Notes under the pieces: generated by a model
Seen by the model: only the letters and a program-made list of their open reading frames with translations
What the model was told of the DNA's origin: nothing
Databases searched by the model: none
Part shown: piece by piece, positions 33,164-43,209 of the stretch
How the letters are laid out: the number at the start of each line of letters is the position of its first letter
How positions within the stretch are numbered: position 1 is the stretch's first letter
Assembly (NCBI RefSeq): GCF_003474435.1
Contig: NZ_QRNF01000013.1
Span: 1-64,000 of the forward strand
From: Ruminococcus sp. AF46-10NS
Lineage (GTDB): Bacteria; Bacillota; Clostridia; Lachnospirales; Lachnospiraceae
DNA length: 64,000 bases
Reading direction: 5' to 3'
Translations under genes and position numbers: made by a program

Positions 33164-36100
33164 ATGAAGAAAAAAGGTAATTTTAGAAAAGTAGTATCTG
33201 GCTTGCTGGCAGGCATGACAATGCTTAGTACAGTGCTGTCTCCGATGACGGCATATGCAGCGGAGATCCAGCCAGAGGAAAAACCTCCACTTTATGAGGA
33301 AGTGAAAGACCTTCTGGATGAAGATGAGGTGGTGACTGCCAAAGATTATGAAATTGAAACAGGCAGTGTATTTGATGTGAAATCAGATTACACGGGACTG
33401 GAAATCAAGGATGATAACAAGGTCAAAGTCACATTTGAGGAAGCAAAGAATGACAAGGATGAGGATTTTACGACAGATCATGCGGACACTTACAAAGCGG
33501 TCTATTATGTGGAACCGGTAAATCAAGAGCATCCGAAGTACCAGATCAGCCGAAAACTGATTGTGCGTGAGAAAGCAACAGAAGCTCAGACTGAAACTGC
33601 AGGGAGTGAAGCAGTGACCGAATCAGAAACCGCTGGCAGTGAACAGCAGACAGAGGAAGCGGAGGATTCAGAAGCAGACTCGGAGATTACCGATATTGAC
33701 GCTGATGAATTTGATGATTTAGTAGAGCAGGCACAGAATCAGGATACCTATGATGAAGAATCAGGGTTAGAGCTTCATGATGTTTTGGAACAGGCAGGAG
33801 ACGAAGGTGTGGATCTTGATGCTATGGAAGAGGGAGAGATTGCAACATTTGAAGCAGTTTCAGCTTATTCAGCAAGAAGTACACAGCAGGTAACAATTGA
33901 AAAAGGACCACTGTATAGATATGCAGATTATAATCTTGGAACCTATCTGACAGAGCCGTACTATATCAGCTACGGAAACGTCAGAGCAATTGCGTATTGT
34001 GTACAGCCAGCTAAGCCAGGACCTGGATCTGGAAATTATACAATTACAAAGATTGGAGACAATCAGGCGTTAGCAAAAGTGTGTTATTACGGCACAGATG
34101 CCGCAGGGAGCGAAAGCTTTTTTGCGAATAAACACACGGATTTTTCAGAAGGAAAAAGATTCATCATCATTCACATGGCTGCATCATATGCCAACGGAAG
34201 CAGTGATGCATTTTACGGAACCAATGCTACAGGAGAGGCTTTGGCAAAAGAACTCTATAATTATTGTGTGAATAAGCCGGAAATACCAGATGTAGCGATG
34301 TCATTTTCAAAGCCGGATGTAAAAGCTTATGTAGATAGAAATGTTCAGAGAACGGAGAACATTAAGTTCAACGCATCTTCCCAGCAGAAAATCACAATGG
34401 ACTTACCAAAAGGAGTAAAGCTCCATAATGTATCTACTGGAACCGTAAGTGCGGCAGGTGCAAGCGTAACAATTGGAGGAGGAACCACGTTTTATCTCTC
34501 AGCTCCTCTGACACAGACAAGAGATGTAAGTGATACTTTTTCTGCAAAAATGAAGGGAAGTATTACAAAAGATTATTCAGCATATAAATTGACTACGAAT
34601 GCAAGTGTTCAGGATCTGGCATTTGTATTTGGAGAAGGTGTTGCTGATGAAAAATATGTAAGCTTAAAGGTGTCATGGATTGAACAGGCTACGATCGAAA
34701 TCGTAAAGAAAGACGATACAGCGAATGTCAATCTTGCAGGTGCAGTATTTGGCGTTTACAGCGATGAGGCTTGTACAAAGCTGATCACTCAGATGCCTGC
34801 AACAGATAAGAATGGAAAATCCTCTGTTACGATTATCAAGACACAGGATACCGTTTATCTGAAAGAAATCACAGCACCACAGGGATATGTAGTAAATGCA
34901 ACGGCAACAAATGTAAAACTGGTAGCAAGTAAGACCTCAGCTGTAACCGTGGAAAATAAGGAGCAGCTTGCAGAGCTTACTGTTTATAAAGAAGGTCAGG
35001 TGCTTACCGGAGCAGAAGTCAGTGAGAGTGGAACCGTATTCCATTATGAGAACCGCAGACAAAAAAATGCTGTTTACAACGTGTATGCCGGAGCAGATAT
35101 TGTGACTGCGTATGGTACAAAAGTGTACAGCAAAGGTGATCTGGTGAAAGAAAATCTGACAACAGGTGAGAATGGCTCTGTTACCCTGAAGAATCTCCAT
35201 CTAGGAACTTATGTGGTAAAAGAAGCAAAAGCACCGGACAACTTCTATAATGGCGGCGAAGAAAAGACAGTGACGCTGACTTATGCCGGACAGAATAAAG
35301 AAGTTGTATTTGCGGATGTCACCTTCAACAATGAGCGTCAGAAAGCAGAAGTCACTGTAGTAAAACAGGATAAAGATACAAAGAAACCGCTGGAAGGTGG
35401 TATTTTCGCCCTGTATGCGGCAGACGATATCAAAAATGCAGATGGTGTAGTTGTTGTAAAGAAAGGCACCCTGATTGAGAAAGCCACTACCGGTGAGGAT
35501 GGAAAGGCAAAATTCACAGCAGATCTGCCTATCAATCATTCCTATTCCGTAAAAGAAGACCAGGCACCAGAAGGCTATGTAAGAAATACAGAAGACGTGT
35601 ATACGTTCAAGTTCTCTTACACCAATGATAAAGAAGCAACCGTATCTTTCGCCCATACCTTCAGCAATGACCGTGTGACAGCAAAAATCAATTTATTCAA
35701 AGTTGATAAAGAAACAGGAAAAGCCGTTCCGCAGGGCGATGCAACACTGAAAGGTGCAGTCTACGGATTATATGCCCGTGAAGATATCGTGCATCCGGAT
35801 GGAGCAACCGGTGTGATTTATAAAGCAGGGGAACAGGTGGCTTCTCTTACAACGGATGAAAAAGGACAGGCTTCTGTAGATGGCTTATATCTTGGCAAAT
35901 ATTACGTCAAGGAGATCACACCACCGACCGGATACCTGGCAGATACAGAAGAACATGATCTTGAATGTAGTTATGAAGGTGATATGACTGCAGAAGTAAA
36001 AAGAGAATGCATTTCCAGTGAACAGGTGATCAAGCAGCCGTTCCAGATTATCAAAGCAGCCAACAATGGAAAGACCGATGCAGATCTGTTATCCGGAGCC

Positions 36101-39100
36101 GGATTTACAGTTTATCTGAAATCTTCCCTTACAAAGAAAGCAGATGGAAGCTATGATTTTGATTCTGCTAAACCAGTAGTGAGTGGAGAAAACGGAGCTA
36201 CTGAGATTTTTACAGATGAAAAAGGTTATGCCTGCAGTATTCCATTACCATTTGGAAGCTATATTGTCCGTGAAACAACAACACCACACAATTACAAGCC
36301 AGTCGATGATTTTGAAGTGAATATCACAGAGAACCATCCGAATGAGCCACAGATCTGGCGTGTGCTTCTGGACAAAGAGTTCAAGGCAAAATTGAAAATT
36401 GTGAAAAAAGACGATGAAACAAAGAAATCCGTCCTGATTGCAGGAACAGAATTTAAGGTATATGACCTGGATAACAAAAAATACGTGGAGCAGGTAACTA
36501 CTTATCCTGTGACAACCACACACAAGTCCTATTTTACAGACAGTCAGGGTTATCTGATCATGCCAAAGAACCTGAAAATCGGACATTACCGGATTGAGGA
36601 AGTCAACGCACCGGAAGGGTACACAATCAACAAGAATTATATGGAGATTGCTGTTGATGCAAACACTGCTTATCAGATGGATTCAGAAAGCGGCGATGCC
36701 ATTATCACAGTTGATTACGAGAATCATCCGGTAAAAGGAAAGCTGACGATCTATAAAAAAGGTGAGATGCTGAGTGGATTCAAAAAGGATTTTGTTTATG
36801 AAGAAAAATATCTGAAAGGTGCAGAGTTTAACGTCTATGCAGCGGAAAATATCTACACACCGGATTATCAGAAAGATGAAAATGGAAACAGACAGCTGAT
36901 TTATGCAAAAGATGCTCTGGTAACAACGGTAACGACCGGGGAAGACGGAAAAGCAGTTGCAGATAACCTGCCGCTTGGTTCTTACTATGTGGTAGAAAAA
37001 ACAGCACCGGAAGGATTTGTTCTGAACCATGACAGATCGGATGTAGCATTTGTCTATGCAGATCAGGATACACCTGTGATCGAACAGGAAGTGACTGTTG
37101 GTGATGACAGACAGAAAGTTGCAATCCAGGTAGAAAAACAGGATGCAGAAAACGGAGCAACGGTAGAAGGTGCAGTCTTTGGCATTTATAACAAAGATGA
37201 TATCAAAGCAGAAGGCAAAGTCATTGTCAACGCTGATACCCTGTTACAGGAAATGACTTCTGATAAAGATGGAATTGCTTCCTGTACGCTGGATCTGCCA
37301 CTCGGACAGTATTATGTAAAAGAGTTAAAGGCACCGGCAGGATTCGTTTCTTCCGATGAAGTTCTGAATCTGGATGCTTCTTATCAGGGACAGGACGTGA
37401 AGACAGTAAAACTGAAAACAGTGAAGAAGAATCAGCCGACAACGGTTGAAATTACAAAATCAGATGTGACAACAGGTGTGGAACTGGATGGAGCAAAACT
37501 CACCGTTCTTGATAGAGAGGGGAATGTCGTAGATCAGTGGACTTCTGTAAAAGACCAGCCACATGTGATTAAACGACTGACCGTTGGGGAGGAATATACC
37601 CTTCGTGAAGAAATCGCACCGTATGGATATCTGAAAGCAACGGATGTGAAGTTCACACTGGAAGATACCGCAGAGATTCAGAAGGTAGAGATGAAAGATG
37701 AAGTGCCGACAGGACTTTTAATCATCAACAAAAATGGAGAATTTTTGGATAAAGTGACACTTCTGGACAATGTAAAAGGCACTGTGGAGCATCTCTTCGA
37801 ATATGTAACCGGAAGCCTTACAGATGTGACTTTCGATGTATTTGCTGCGGAAGATATCAAAGCGGCAGATGGTGTCAGCAAAGATTATTACAAAGCAGAT
37901 GAAAAAGTAGGAACTATTACTACAGATTCCAATGGTATTGCACAGATGGATAATCTCCCGGCAGGCAAATACTATGTGAAAGAAGTTAAAACTGCCCATG
38001 GCTATGTATTGGATGGAGAACCGAGATATGTTGATCTTTCCTACCGTGATCAGGACACACCGGTAATCACTTATGATGAAAAATGGCAGAATACCCGTCA
38101 GAAAGTAAAGGTTACTGTTCTGAAGAAAGAAAAAGATACAGACCGTGTTCTTGCAGGCGGCGTCTTCGGCCTTTATACCAGTGAAGATATCAAAAATGTA
38201 AACGGAGATGTGTTGCTTGAGAAAGATTCCCTCATCGAGCAGAAAGCAACCGATGAGAAAGGACAGATCACTTTTGCGGCAGATCTTCCAGTAGATGGAA
38301 AATATTATGTAAAAGAGAACAGTGCACCGGACGGATTTGTGACAACGGAAGAAGTGCAGGAGTTTACCTTTGAATATGCCGGAGAAGATCAGGCAGAAGT
38401 AAGCTATGATTTTACGTTTGAAAATCAGCCGACCACAGTGGAACTGACAAAAACAGACCTGACCACAGGCAAAGAACTTCCAGGTGCACACCTGAAAGTG
38501 ACGGATGCAGATGGAAATGTTGTGGATGAATGGACTTCTACAGAAGAATCTCATGTGATCAAAGAACTTGTTGTAGGTAATGAGTATACCATGACGGAAA
38601 CAAAACCGGCAGACGGATATGTTACTGCAGAGAGCATTACCTTTACGGTTGAGAATACAGCTGAGATTCAGAAGCATGAGATGAAAGATGATGTGACCAA
38701 GGTTCAGATCAGCAAGACAGATATCACAGGAGATACAGAGATTCCTGGTGCAAAACTAACGATTCTTGATAAGGACGATCAGGTAGTAGAGAGCTGGACT
38801 TCCACAGAGGAGGCACACTATATTGAAAAACTGCCAATTGGTAGATACACCTTACGAGAGGAACAGGCACCAAAAGGATATCTTCTGACATCGGATGTGA
38901 CATTTGAGGTGAAGGATACTGGAGAAATCCAGAAAGTGGTTATGAAAGATGATACTGCCAAGGGAAAAGTCATTCTCAATAAGACAGATAAATCATCTGG
39001 GGAACCGCTGAAAGGAGTAGAATTTGAATTCCGTGACAGCAAAGGAAAGGTCCTGGAAACCTTAAAAACAGATGCTGCCGGTCATGCCGAGAGTAAGCTG

Positions 39101-39460
39101 TATGAGATTGCCGCATTCAAGAACGGCAAATATGATACAGCAATCAAGTATTATCTGGTGGAGACAAAAACACTGGATGGATACACACTGGATCAGACCA
39201 AGCATGAAGTGACATTTGCCTACGCAGACGACAGTACGCCGGTTGTAGAAGTTACTTTCAATCTGACAAATGAGAAACCGGAAGTTCCGGAAACACCAAG
39301 CACACCAGATGTGCCGCAGTCCCATGAAGAGACGAAGGTATCAGATGCACCGAAGACAGGAGATAACACAAATATCTGGCTGCCGATTCTGCTTCTGCTT
39401 ATCTCTGCCGGAGGCATGGCAGGACTTTATATCAGCAGAAAGAAAATCAGAAAACAGTAA
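33164..39460 (+). CDS. giant SpaA/Cna-B repeat surface adhesin
   Basis: A 2098-residue cell-wall protein. It has a signal peptide (LLAGMTMLSTVLSPMTAYAA), an acidic Thr/Glu/Ser-rich segment, and a domain with YNLGTYLTEPYYISYGNVRAIAYCVQP, resembling a thioester adhesion domain (Cys in AYCVQP). About 14 Cna-B/SpaA-type repeats follow, from about residue 505 to 2020. Each opens with a Lys-x-Asp-like strand and contains GxxFxVY and PxGY-like elements that can form isopeptide bonds. The end has a sorting signal DAPKTGDNTN, a membrane helix and KKIRKQ. The motif is APKTG rather than LPxTG. It likely promotes donor-recipient or host contact. The start follows AGAGAGGACC. Confidence 0.88.
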   Translation: MKKKGNFRKVVSGLLAGMTMLSTVLSPMTAYAAEIQPEEKPPLYEEVKDLLDEDEVVTAKDYEIETGSVFDVKSDYTGLEIKDDNKVKVTFEEAKNDKDEDFTTDHADTYKAVYYVEPVNQEHPKYQISRKLIVREKATEAQTETAGSEAVTESETAGSEQQTEEAEDSEADSEITDIDADEFDDLVEQAQNQDTYDEESGLELHDVLEQAGDEGVDLDAMEEGEIATFEAVSAYSARSTQQVTIEKGPLYRYADYNLGTYLTEPYYISYGNVRAIAYCVQPAKPGPGSGNYTITKIGDNQALAKVCYYGTDAAGSESFFANKHTDFSEGKRFIIIHMAASYANGSSDAFYGTNATGEALAKELYNYCVNKPEIPDVAMSFSKPDVKAYVDRNVQRTENIKFNASSQQKITMDLPKGVKLHNVSTGTVSAAGASVTIGGGTTFYLSAPLTQTRDVSDTFSAKMKGSITKDYSAYKLTTNASVQDLAFVFGEGVADEKYVSLKVSWIEQATIEIVKKDDTANVNLAGAVFGVYSDEACTKLITQMPATDKNGKSSVTIIKTQDTVYLKEITAPQGYVVNATATNVKLVASKTSAVTVENKEQLAELTVYKEGQVLTGAEVSESGTVFHYENRRQKNAVYNVYAGADIVTAYGTKVYSKGDLVKENLTTGENGSVTLKNLHLGTYVVKEAKAPDNFYNGGEEKTVTLTYAGQNKEVVFADVTFNNERQKAEVTVVKQDKDTKKPLEGGIFALYAADDIKNADGVVVVKKGTLIEKATTGEDGKAKFTADLPINHSYSVKEDQAPEGYVRNTEDVYTFKFSYTNDKEATVSFAHTFSNDRVTAKINLFKVDKETGKAVPQGDATLKGAVYGLYAREDIVHPDGATGVIYKAGEQVASLTTDEKGQASVDGLYLGKYYVKEITPPTGYLADTEEHDLECSYEGDMTAEVKRECISSEQVIKQPFQIIKAANNGKTDADLLSGAGFTVYLKSSLTKKADGSYDFDSAKPVVSGENGATEIFTDEKGYACSIPLPFGSYIVRETTTPHNYKPVDDFEVNITENHPNEPQIWRVLLDKEFKAKLKIVKKDDETKKSVLIAGTEFKVYDLDNKKYVEQVTTYPVTTTHKSYFTDSQGYLIMPKNLKIGHYRIEEVNAPEGYTINKNYMEIAVDANTAYQMDSESGDAIITVDYENHPVKGKLTIYKKGEMLSGFKKDFVYEEKYLKGAEFNVYAAENIYTPDYQKDENGNRQLIYAKDALVTTVTTGEDGKAVADNLPLGSYYVVEKTAPEGFVLNHDRSDVAFVYADQDTPVIEQEVTVGDDRQKVAIQVEKQDAENGATVEGAVFGIYNKDDIKAEGKVIVNADTLLQEMTSDKDGIASCTLDLPLGQYYVKELKAPAGFVSSDEVLNLDASYQGQDVKTVKLKTVKKNQPTTVEITKSDVTTGVELDGAKLTVLDREGNVVDQWTSVKDQPHVIKRLTVGEEYTLREEIAPYGYLKATDVKFTLEDTAEIQKVEMKDEVPTGLLIINKNGEFLDKVTLLDNVKGTVEHLFEYVTGSLTDVTFDVFAAEDIKAADGVSKDYYKADEKVGTITTDSNGIAQMDNLPAGKYYVKEVKTAHGYVLDGEPRYVDLSYRDQDTPVITYDEKWQNTRQKVKVTVLKKEKDTDRVLAGGVFGLYTSEDIKNVNGDVLLEKDSLIEQKATDEKGQITFAADLPVDGKYYVKENSAPDGFVTTEEVQEFTFEYAGEDQAEVSYDFTFENQPTTVELTKTDLTTGKELPGAHLKVTDADGNVVDEWTSTEESHVIKELVVGNEYTMTETKPADGYVTAESITFTVENTAEIQKHEMKDDVTKVQISKTDITGDTEIPGAKLTILDKDDQVVESWTSTEEAHYIEKLPIGRYTLREEQAPKGYLLTSDVTFEVKDTGEIQKVVMKDDTAKGKVILNKTDKSSGEPLKGVEFEFRDSKGKVLETLKTDAAGHAESKLYEIAAFKNGKYDTAIKYYLVETKTLDGYTLDQTKHEVTFAYADDSTPVVEVTFNLTNEKPEVPETPSTPDVPQSHEETKVSDAPKTGDNTNIWLPILLLLISAGGMAGLYISRKKIRKQ

Positions 39461-39466
39461 TCCTCA

Positions 39467-39499
39467 GTAAAGGGGGCCCTGAATCAGGCTCCCTTTAAA
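39467..39499 (+). terminator. imperfect hairpin after the adhesin gene
   Basis: AAAGGGGGCCCTGA pairs with TCAGGCTCCCTTT with a one-base bulge. It is followed by an A-rich rather than T-rich sequence, so it may be an attenuator or an mRNA end. Confidence 0.45.
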
Positions 39500-39531
39500 A
39501 TACAAAAATTCACAGAAAGGGACAGAAAAAT

Positions 39532-39672
39532 ATGATGAAAACAATGGAAAAGAGACAGGAAGCAAGAAAGAACCAGGAGAGAACTTTAAAAAGAATGATG
39601 GCTTATCAGAAAAAAGCCGAGCAGATGGTCAGCAGGAAAAGAATGAACCATCACATGATCAGAAAGGGGTAA
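39532..39672 (+). CDS. short basic protein, 46 residues
   Basis: MMKTMEKRQEARKNQERTLK..., ending HHMIRKG: a very basic, probably helical peptide. It is in the operon between the adhesin and DUF5688 genes, with AAAGGGA upstream, and its stop is six bases before the next start. No family recognised; the tight spacing supports translation. It could bind nucleic acid, but that is inference. Confidence 0.55.
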   Translation: MMKTMEKRQEARKNQERTLKRMMAYQKKAEQMVSRKRMNHHMIRKG

Positions 39673-39678
39673 AAGCGT

Positions 39679-40779
39679 ATGATGAACAGAAAAGAATTTT
39701 ATGAATATGTCAAAGATAATGTAAAAGACTATTTGCCGGATTCATATCAGAATGGAGAAATCCGTATTGAAGAAGTTGCAAAAAATAATGGATTAAGGTT
39801 GACTGGCATTTCAATTCCACAGGGTGATCAAAGAGCTGTGCCGATGGTATATCTGGATTCTCTTTATATGGAATATGTCAATGGAAAAAATCTGGATTCC
39901 TGTGTGGGTGATGTGGCAGATATGCGTATTGAAGTGCAGGACAAAGCGGCATTTATCAATATGGGTCTTCCGGATATTTTGGATTATGAAAAAATGAAGG
40001 ACAAATTACAGGTGAGAATCTGTGACCGGGAATGGAATGAAGAACGCCTGGCTGATAAAGTTGTTACCGAACATGGAGATTTTGCAGCATATTACGCAGT
40101 GAATGTGGAAGAAAACGAGGGAGGAATTGGTAGTATTCCGGTTACTGTCAATCTTATGAATGAATGGGGTGTGACAGCAGAACAAATCCAGGCAGATGCA
40201 GTGGCGGCAGACAGAAATCGTGGTGTTGTTTTGATGGACATGAATGAAATGATAAAATCCATGATTTTTGGTGAAGAAGCAGAAAATCTTTTGAATGAAA
40301 AACTGAATGTTGAAGCAATGGAAAATCCAATGTTCTGTCTTTCAAATGCACAAAAAATGAATGGTGCATCACTGTTACTGCAGGAAGATATTCGTAAGCA
40401 GATCGGTGAATGCCTGGGAAGTGATTATTTTGTTCTTCCCTCTTCAATTCATGAGGTGCTGATTCTTCCTGATAACGGAATGTTTGAAGTACCGGAATTA
40501 AATGCCATGGTACAGGAAGTCAATGAGACGCAGGTAGAGAGGCAGGAACAGCTTTCGGATAAGGTTCAGTTCTGTGATGGAAAGACAGCAGTTATGGAAA
40601 ATGCCGAACGCAGGGAAGCACGTCTGGAGAAAGAAAAAGCAGCAGAAAAAGCAACTGGGAGAACAGAAGCAAAAGGTGGAATCCATGGAAAACTGGAGAA
40701 AGCCAAGGCGGAGATCAAAGCAAAAGGGACAGATACAATCCCAAAGAATAGGGCGAAAGACCTTGCCTCAGTATTATAA
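39679..40779 (+). CDS. DUF5688-family ICE protein
   Basis: A 366-residue protein with the DUF5688 pattern: MNRKEFYEYVKDNVKDYLPDSYQ, then YLDSLYMEYVNGKNLDSCV, then ICDREWNEERLADKV, and DYFVLPSSIHEVLILPD. The C-terminal 60 residues are charged and helical, and include GIHGKL at residues 334-339, 27 residues from the end, matching the tail motif of three other ICE proteins. Function unknown. It is next to the methylase/SNF2 and YodL genes, so it may be delivered to, or act on, recipient DNA metabolism. Confidence 0.8.
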   Translation: MMNRKEFYEYVKDNVKDYLPDSYQNGEIRIEEVAKNNGLRLTGISIPQGDQRAVPMVYLDSLYMEYVNGKNLDSCVGDVADMRIEVQDKAAFINMGLPDILDYEKMKDKLQVRICDREWNEERLADKVVTEHGDFAAYYAVNVEENEGGIGSIPVTVNLMNEWGVTAEQIQADAVAADRNRGVVLMDMNEMIKSMIFGEEAENLLNEKLNVEAMENPMFCLSNAQKMNGASLLLQEDIRKQIGECLGSDYFVLPSSIHEVLILPDNGMFEVPELNAMVQEVNETQVERQEQLSDKVQFCDGKTAVMENAERREARLEKEKAAEKATGRTEAKGGIHGKLEKAKAEIKAKGTDTIPKNRAKDLASVL

Positions 40780-40802
40780 CGAGAAATAACGATGATTTTG
40801 AG

Positions 40803-40822
40803 GGGACTGTGTGAGCAGTCCC
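40803..40822 (+). terminator. weak intergenic hairpin
   Basis: GGGACTG (40803-40809) pairs with CAGTCCC (40816-40822) around TGTGAG. No strong T-run follows, so it may slow rather than stop transcription. Confidence 0.35.
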
Positions 40823-40851
40823 TAATTTATGAAGATGGAGGAGAAAAGAAT

Positions 40852-41160
40852 ATGGACTGGTGTTTATATGGTGATGATAAAAGAAAGGAAATGGATAGAG
40901 ATTTAAAACCGGAATATCTTTTGGATGACTTACGGAGATATCAGGATGTATTTGGTGAAGAATTTGGTGTAAAAGAGCTTCTTATGCTGGAGGATATCCG
41001 GGTAAAGGCTATGATTGCCGGAGCACTTGCAGATATGCCGGAATTTCTTATTGATCAGATTGGAAAAGCAAGTAACAGTAGTAATTTTCCTTCTATGACA
41101 AGGGCAATGGAACGGATTGCCGATGTTGTAGAAGAAAAGTGGGAAGAAGAAAGGGAGTAA
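40852..41160 (+). CDS. conserved ICE protein of unknown function, 102 residues
   Basis: Starts at ATG 40852, with AGGAG at 40837-40841. The product (MDWCLYGDDKRKEMDRDLKPEYLLDDLRRYQDVFGEEFGV...) is acidic and helical, ending in an EEKWEEERE tail. No known domain is recognised. It ends three bases before the next start, so the two are coupled. It may be an accessory of the methylase/helicase protein. Confidence 0.6.
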   Translation: MDWCLYGDDKRKEMDRDLKPEYLLDDLRRYQDVFGEEFGVKELLMLEDIRVKAMIAGALADMPEFLIDQIGKASNSSNFPSMTRAMERIADVVEEKWEEERE

Positions 41161-41163
41161 CAG

Positions 41164-43209
41164 ATGGCAAATAAATTATATGCAATGGAACTTCTGACGG
41201 AGGAAGTGGCAAAGGATGTTGCTGCCAATCCGCAGGAATGGATGCGGTTTCTAAATACTGCATCCAGGCTGTACCGGTACACTTTTCCGGAACAGCTCTT
41301 GATCTATGCACAGCGTCCGGGAGCAACAGCCGTGGCATCCATGGAAATCTGGAACCAGAAGATGTACCGATGGATTAAAAAGGGTTCTAAAGGAATTGCC
41401 CTGATAGATAACACATCCGGACCAAAAACGAAACTCCGATATGTTTTTGATGTGCAGGATACTTATAAGGTAAAAAATCTGGGCAGAGATCCGCAGTTAT
41501 GGAATCTTAATCCAGAAGGAGAACAACTGGTGGCAGATTATCTGCAGGAGCGGCTGGCACTGGAAGCAACAGAGGGAGGATTAGCAGAGGTTCTTCACCA
41601 GGCGGCAGAAGAAAGTGTGCAGGCCTGGTTGCCGGATGCTTTCGACGAACTGCAAATGGATGTAGCCGGCACTTTTCTGGAAGATCTGGATGAACAGAAT
41701 CAGAAAGTGGAGTTCCGGGAACTGATGACAAACAGTGTCTGGTATGTGTTACTGAACCGATGCGGACTGGATGTGCAGGAATATCTTGATGCAGAGGATT
41801 TTCGTCATATTACAGATTTTAACCAGTTAAAGGTTATTGGACACCTTGGAAGTTCTGTGAATGAGATCAGCAGACCGGTATTGATGCAGATTGGACGATA
41901 TGTGTTGAATGACTTGGAAAAAGATCTGAAAACGGTTGCAAAAGAAAAAGAAGTAGCTTATAATGAATTTAACACGTTAATTCGTGAAAGCAAAACAAGG
42001 AACACAGAAGATAGAGGAGAAAATAAGGAGGAAACAGAGCATGAGAGAGATCACTTACAGCCAGAATGGAGAGTACCAGATTCCGGATATCAGTCTGGAG
42101 GAGACGAGAGGAACGATCGGGAAGTACGGATTGATGAGGAAAGAGTATCTGAGAAACCACAAAGTAGCCAGATTCAACATTCTGACCTTACAGAACCGTC
42201 TGGACAGTCATCTGATGGAAATCGACAGCCAGGCAAGGCAGAGAGTAGACAACCTGATGTCAGAACTTCTGGAGAAAAACCCGGCACCGGACAAAATGGC
42301 AGACGGGATGGCATGGACCAGACACATGAACCAGATCAAAGCACAGGCAGAGGAACTGGTAATTCAGGAGATTATTTACAATTAAGTCTGTTCCCGACAG
42401 AAGAGGAACAGTTAGGAGAAATAAGGAAAGCGGTAGCTGCATTAGAACAGCCAGCCGCTTTTCTTATTTCTGATGAAGTAGTAGATGATATTCTCCGCAC
42501 GGGAAGTGGACAGAAAAATACACTGTTTCATATTACGGCAAGACTGATTGAAGGTCTGGATAATGAAGAAATGCAGAACTTCCTGAAGGAGGAATATGAA
42601 ACAGGTGGAAAAGGATTTACCATAGATGGACAGAAAATCAGTATCTGGTATGACAATGATGGTATCCGTATCCGACGGGGAGATTCCGCCAGAAGAAACT
42701 TTGATCGCATGGTTACGTGGAAAGAAGCGGCGGACAGAATCCGGGATATGTATGAGGATAGAAGTTACGTGGATAATCTGATTTCCAATAACGCCATTGA
42801 ACAGGAGCAGGAAGAAATGACCAATCTTCTTGCACTCCATTTTCGGGATACCAGCAGAAACCGGGAGGAGCAGCAATCATATTCGGATTGGCAGGATGTC
42901 GTGCGGGAAGCTTGGACAGATTCAGCGGAAGCAGATGCAATTGCCCATCGCTTTGAATGGCTGCAGAAAGATATGGATGAGAATCCAGAAGATTATCGCA
43001 GGTGGGAGATTCAGCATAATCCGGAATATTTCCAGCGTTTTCAGGATCTCCAGAGGGAGCGTTCCTGGGTAGACCAGAAATTTACGGTCGAACGTCCGGC
43101 CCTTTCCTTTATCACACAGGATGAGATAGATGCAGTCCTTAGAAGAGGCGGGACACTGCCGGAGGACGGAATCGGATCTATGAGTATTTCATGGAACATC
43201 ACGATATAA
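41164..43209 (+). CDS. N-terminal part of the methylase/SNF2 giant (ArdC-like domain and linker)
   Basis: 681 codons before a probable frameshift. Residues 1-150 resemble the ArdC-type N-terminal domain ([42 protein letters not shown]), which binds single-stranded DNA in antirestriction proteins. A disordered, polar linker (about residues 275-410) overlaps the tnpV gene in another frame. The next segment ([13 protein letters not shown]) should continue into [19 protein letters not shown], but a missing base near 43160 shifts the frame. A second segment near 43000 repeats [17 protein letters not shown]. The gene is intact apart from this, and a single gene of about 2440 codons is inferred. Confidence 0.82.
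   Translation: MANKLYAMELLTEEVAKDVAANPQEWMRFLNTASRLYRYTFPEQLLIYAQRPGATAVASMEIWNQKMYRWIKKGSKGIALIDNTSGPKTKLRYVFDVQDTYKVKNLGRDPQLWNLNPEGEQLVADYLQERLALEATEGGLAEVLHQAAEESVQAWLPDAFDELQMDVAGTFLEDLDEQNQKVEFRELMTNSVWYVLLNRCGLDVQEYLDAEDFRHITDFNQLKVIGHLGSSVNEISRPVLMQIGRYVLNDLEKDLKTVAKEKEVAYNEFNTLIRESKTRNTEDRGENKEETEHERDHLQPEWRVPDSGYQSGGDERNDREVRIDEERVSEKPQSSQIQHSDLTEPSGQSSDGNRQPGKAESRQPDVRTSGEKPGTGQNGRRDGMDQTHEPDQSTGRGTGNSGDYLQLSLFPTEEEQLGEIRKAVAALEQPAAFLISDEVVDDILRTGSGQKNTLFHITARLIEGLDNEEMQNFLKEEYETGGKGFTIDGQKISIWYDNDGIRIRRGDSARRNFDRMVTWKEAADRIRDMYEDRSYVDNLISNNAIEQEQEEMTNLLALHFRDTSRNREEQQSYSDWQDVVREAWTDSAEADAIAHRFEWLQKDMDENPEDYRRWEIQHNPEYFQRFQDLQRERSWVDQKFTVERPALSFITQDEIDAVLRRGGTLPEDGIGSMSISWNITI
42041..42385 (+). 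CDS. tnpV: tnpV, overprinted in an alternative frame inside the methylase/SNF2 gene
   Basis: A complete TnpV of 114 residues in the +1 frame relative to the surrounding gene. It starts [17 protein letters not shown] and contains [20 protein letters not shown] and the late [16 protein letters not shown], matching the GKYGxxRxxYL... EEIVxxEIIY pattern of the TnpVs at 11080 and 59716. ATG 42041 has AAGGAGG nine bases upstream (42025-42031), an almost ideal ribosome binding site that has no use for the outer frame. The host protein here is a low-complexity linker, which suits a region under constraint from the inner frame. Confidence 0.8.
   Translation: MREITYSQNGEYQIPDISLEETRGTIGKYGLMRKEYLRNHKVARFNILTLQNRLDSHLMEIDSQARQRVDNLMSELLEKNPAPDKMADGMAWTRHMNQIKAQAEELVIQEIIYN

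Noticed and set aside
35201-38677. Long - strand open frames inside the adhesin gene (151 and 319 codons)
   Set aside because: They are shadows of a repetitive coding sequence on the + strand, have no ribosome binding sites and encode low-quality, cysteine/phenylalanine-rich products.
33164-39460. A CRISPR array or tandem DNA repeat in the adhesin gene
   Set aside because: The repeats are protein domains of 90-130 residues that have diverged strongly at the DNA level; there are no short regular repeats with spacers.
42041-42385. Treating the alternative-frame tnpV as a mere shadow ORF
   Set aside because: Its ribosome binding site and clear similarity to two other TnpV proteins in the window argue that it is a real gene.
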